Assembly (NCBI GenBank): GCA_905182995.1
Contig: CAJJDP010000019.1
Span: 647,600-711,599 of the forward strand
Direction: 5' to 3'
DNA from: Paramecium octaurelia
Taxonomy: Eukaryota; Ciliophora; Oligohymenophorea; Peniculida; Parameciidae
Length of the DNA stretch: 64,000 nucleotides
Made by a program: the position numbers and the translations under genes. A model generated the notes under the pieces. That model ran no database searches. It was given only the letters and a program-made list of their open reading frames with translations, and was not told the DNA's origin. Below, piece by piece: positions 61,045 to 64,000 of this stretch (the stretch's first letter is position 1; every line of letters starts with the position of its first letter).

Positions 61045-64000
61045 ATGGAGTTTGAATTAACTGGAACCAATCATAAAGCTGTTCAAGGTTGGCGATTTGA
61101 TAATAATGGGTAGGAACCCCTTAAGCAATAATTAATTGAACCATAGGAACCCTAGATCCAAACATAAGGGTTTTTCGAAAAAATTAAGAATTAATTTAAT
61201 GATCTGCTTAAACCACCAGATAAAGAAGTTGAATAAAGAATTATTTATCTAGATGGAAAGGTCTATCCTTAAAATAATTTGCCAAATATAGTAAAAAACT
61301 AAAAGTATAATATTTTGTCATTTGTTCCAATGGTGCTCTATCAACAATTTAAATACTTTTTCAATCTTATATTTTTATTGATTACGCTATCATAATTTAT
61401 ACCCTTACTTAAAGTAGGATTTTTATTTAGTTATGTTGCTCCATTAGCATTCGTGTTGATCCTAACGTTGCTTAAAGAAGCATATGATGATTTTTAAAGG
61501 TATAAAAGAGATAAAGAGGCTAATTCGCAAGAATACACATAAATTGGAAAAGATAAAACATTATAACTTTAAAGTTGGCAATTAAAAGTAGGAGATATAA
61601 TAGAAGTTCATGCGAATTAAAGAATACCTGCTGACTTAATATTGCTCCACACAAATGATGTAACAGGAACAGTTTTCATTAGAACAGATTAACTGGATGG
61701 AGAAACTGACTGGAAATTAAGAAAAGCTATTAGGCATACATAAAATTATGGATAGAACAAAAATCTAACAACTCTCAATGCATCAATTACTTGTGAACCC
61801 CCTAAATTAGATATATATGATTTTAAAGGTTTGTTCAAGTTAGAGGTTGGTGGTGGAGAAGGCTAGAGAGAAGCATTATCCTTAGAAAACACTCTATGGT
61901 GTAACACATTTTTAGCCTCTGGGAAGATATAGGCTGTAGTGGTTTACACAGGAAAAGAATGTAGATCTGCATTAAATTCAAGAGAACCTAGAACGAAGAT
62001 GGGTAGATTAGATGATGAATTAAATTAATTAGCTAAATTATTATGTGTATTGCTAGTTTGTACAGCATTTACTATTGTATTAAGTAGTGGCTTTTAAAAT
62101 GAATGGTTACTTTAACTATTTAGACATGTCTTATTATTAAGTTCGATCATTCCAATATCATTAAGAGTTAATCTAGACTTTTCCAAATTGTATTTTTCTT
62201 ATTGTATTTCTAATGATAAGGATATAGAAGGATCAATTGCCAGAAATAGTACAATACCTGAAGAATTAGGTAGAATTTCTTACGTGTTAACTGATAAAAC
62301 AGGTACATTGACTTAAAACACAATGATTTTTAAAAAACTATCGTTAGAGAGGATGTCATTTTCAGTTGAAACCTTAGGCTTATTAAAGAAAATGATAAAG
62401 AAGCACTGCGCTAATAGCAAATATCCAATGGAAGATATTTTAAAAAAATATCAAGAGTAAGGGGGTAAGAAAATAAAGCCTTTTAAAAGAAATAAAGATT
62501 AAATTGTAAGAGATTTAATTTCTGCTTTATCATTATGTCATAACGTTACTCCTGTTGAAGAAGACGGATAAAGGACATTTTAAGCAAGTAGCCCAGATGA
62601 AATTGCATTGGTCAACTTTGCCGAAGATGTTGGTTTTAAATTAGTAAATAGATAGTTAACAGAAATAAATATTCAAAATGCAGGAGGAACACCAGAATCA
62701 TATAAAATATTATATGAGTTTCCATTCACGTCAGAAAGGAAAAGAATGGGTATAATATTGCAGATGTAAGGATAAAAAGGTGCTATATTTTATTTAAAAG
62801 GAGCAGATTCAGTAATGAAATAGAAGGTTCCAGAAGTCTAAAGAGGATTTTTGATGGATGAATGCGAAAGTTTAAGTAGAGAAGGATTAAGAACTTTGGT
62901 GATAACTTAAAAATACTTAACAGAAGATGATCTGAAGAATTTTATCACAGAATTTGAGAAAGCAAAGAATTAAATGGAAGATAGAGAAGCACGTTGTTCA
63001 AAAGTTTTAGATTTTTACGAAAATGATATGGAATTATTGGGATTAACAGGAGTTGAAGATATGCTGTAGGAAGATATCTATGCAACTTTGGAATCGTTAA
63101 AAAATGCAGGAATATAAATCTGGATGTTAACTGGAGATAAAGTAGAAACAGCTTAATGCATAGCAATTTCTACTGGATTGAAAAGTCCTACTTAAGAAAT
63201 GTTTGTAATTAAGGACATAGAAGATTCTTTAATCTTACAAAATGAGCTTAATTAATTTGCTCTTAAAAATAATAGCGTTCTAGTTATAGATGGATAATCC
63301 TTAAAGGTTGCTCTTGAGTTCCAGCACACAGCATTTTTTCATGTTGCTTGTAATGCTCCTGCAGTTGTCTGTTGTAGATGCTCACCAACCTAAAAAGCAT
63401 AAGTCACAGAATTGATAAAAGAACATACTTAAAAGACAGTTCTATCTATTGGAGATGGAGGAAACGATGTTGCTATGATCTAAGCTGCCGATGTAGGTGT
63501 TGGAATAGTTGGCAAAGAAGGAAAGTAAGCAGCACTAGCCAGTGATTTTTCTATTTTAAAGTTTAAGCATTTAGCTGTTTTACTTTTATGGCATGGTAGG
63601 TTGGCTTATAAGAGAACCTCTGTCATGGCTCAGTTTGTCATGCACAGGGGGCTAGTAATCGCATCCATATAAACCATATTCTCTATTGTTTTTTATTTTG
63701 TGGCTATTCCTATTTATAATGGTTGGTTGATGTTAGGATATGCAACAGTCTACACAATGTTTCCAGTTTTTTGTTTAATTTTTGATTAGGATGTAACAAA
63801 GGAAAAAGCTCTCGAATACACAGAATTATATAAAGCCTTGCTAAAAGGTAGAGAGTTGACAGTGAAAACCTTTTTGTTGTGGTTGTTTAAATCTGTTTAT
63901 CAAGGTAATAATTTACAAAATTATCTAGCTGCTGTAATAATGGTATATAGCTTTGCTGTTTTTTAAAACACATTTCTTGATTTAGTTACAGTAACATTTA
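61045..64000 (+). CDS. P4-type ATPase, Neo1/ATP9-like phospholipid flippase (3' cut off)
   Basis: 985 codons without an intron, continuing past the window end. P4-ATPases flip aminophospholipids to the cytosolic leaflet. Seen: [40 protein letters not shown], actuator motif [11 protein letters not shown] (about residue 216), [17 protein letters not shown], phosphorylation site [11 protein letters not shown] (about 417), nucleotide domain FTSERKRMG and [38 protein letters not shown] (about 801). The PISLRVNLD segment and short loops are typical of the Neo1/ATP9 subfamily, which works without CDC50 and acts at Golgi/endosomes with retromer. The last membrane spans and the C-terminus lie outside the window. 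Confidence 0.93.

Overview
The window reads as macronuclear DNA of a ciliate of the genus Paramecium. It is very AT-rich. Conserved proteins read straight through TAA and TAG, which stand for glutamine, and end only at TGA. Genes are interrupted by introns of about 18-31 nt (GT...AG), most of which shift frame or add an in-frame TGA. Introns this small point to Paramecium; Tetrahymena shares the code but has much longer introns. Gene models below were built by hand under this code, so exon junctions are inferences.

0-15.8 kb: a CDK-like kinase, two unrecognised proteins, a MOT1/BTAF1 Snf2 ATPase, a MORN-repeat protein, a Ser/Thr kinase, a small hydrophilic protein and proteasome alpha-4. 16-24.7 kb: an AGC kinase convergent with a MEKK/STE11-type kinase, a small mitochondrial-type membrane protein, three unknown genes and an axonemal dynein intermediate chain (WDR63-like). 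24.9-25.9 kb: a decayed hybrid histidine kinase. 25.9-35.4 kb: a Sip5-type zinc-ribbon/RING protein, a Rab, a CcmE-type haem chaperone, a coiled-coil gene, isopentenyl-diphosphate isomerase head to head with a MATE transporter, a type I membrane protein, ribosomal protein uS19/RPS15 and an unknown protein.

35.7-42.5 kb: a beta-propeller gene and a dual-specificity phosphatase, disturbed by an apparently perfect 1316-bp direct duplication around a single N (37570), almost certainly an uncollapsed contig overlap. Then a pseudokinase-Kelch protein head to head with a secreted lipase. 42.5-45.8 kb has no intact gene and carries eroded gene remnants. 45.8-48.6 kb: a LAMMER/CLK kinase with a serine run, a coiled-coil protein and an uncertain RING-like gene.

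48.8-64 kb: strumpellin (WASHC5), a Rab, a VPS10/sortilin-like receptor, a probably broken TRAF-type zinc-finger gene, a minimal COMM-domain protein, a coiled-coil gene, CDT1, an unknown gene, and a Neo1/ATP9-type P4-ATPase cut by the window edge. WASH, COMMD, VPS10 receptors, Rabs and Neo1-type flippases all act in endosome-to-Golgi/plasma membrane recycling in other eukaryotes, so this end is functionally themed, though chance linkage cannot be excluded. Several gene pairs are head to head with only 5-37 bp between start codons. I found no tRNA, rRNA, CRISPR or intact transposon.
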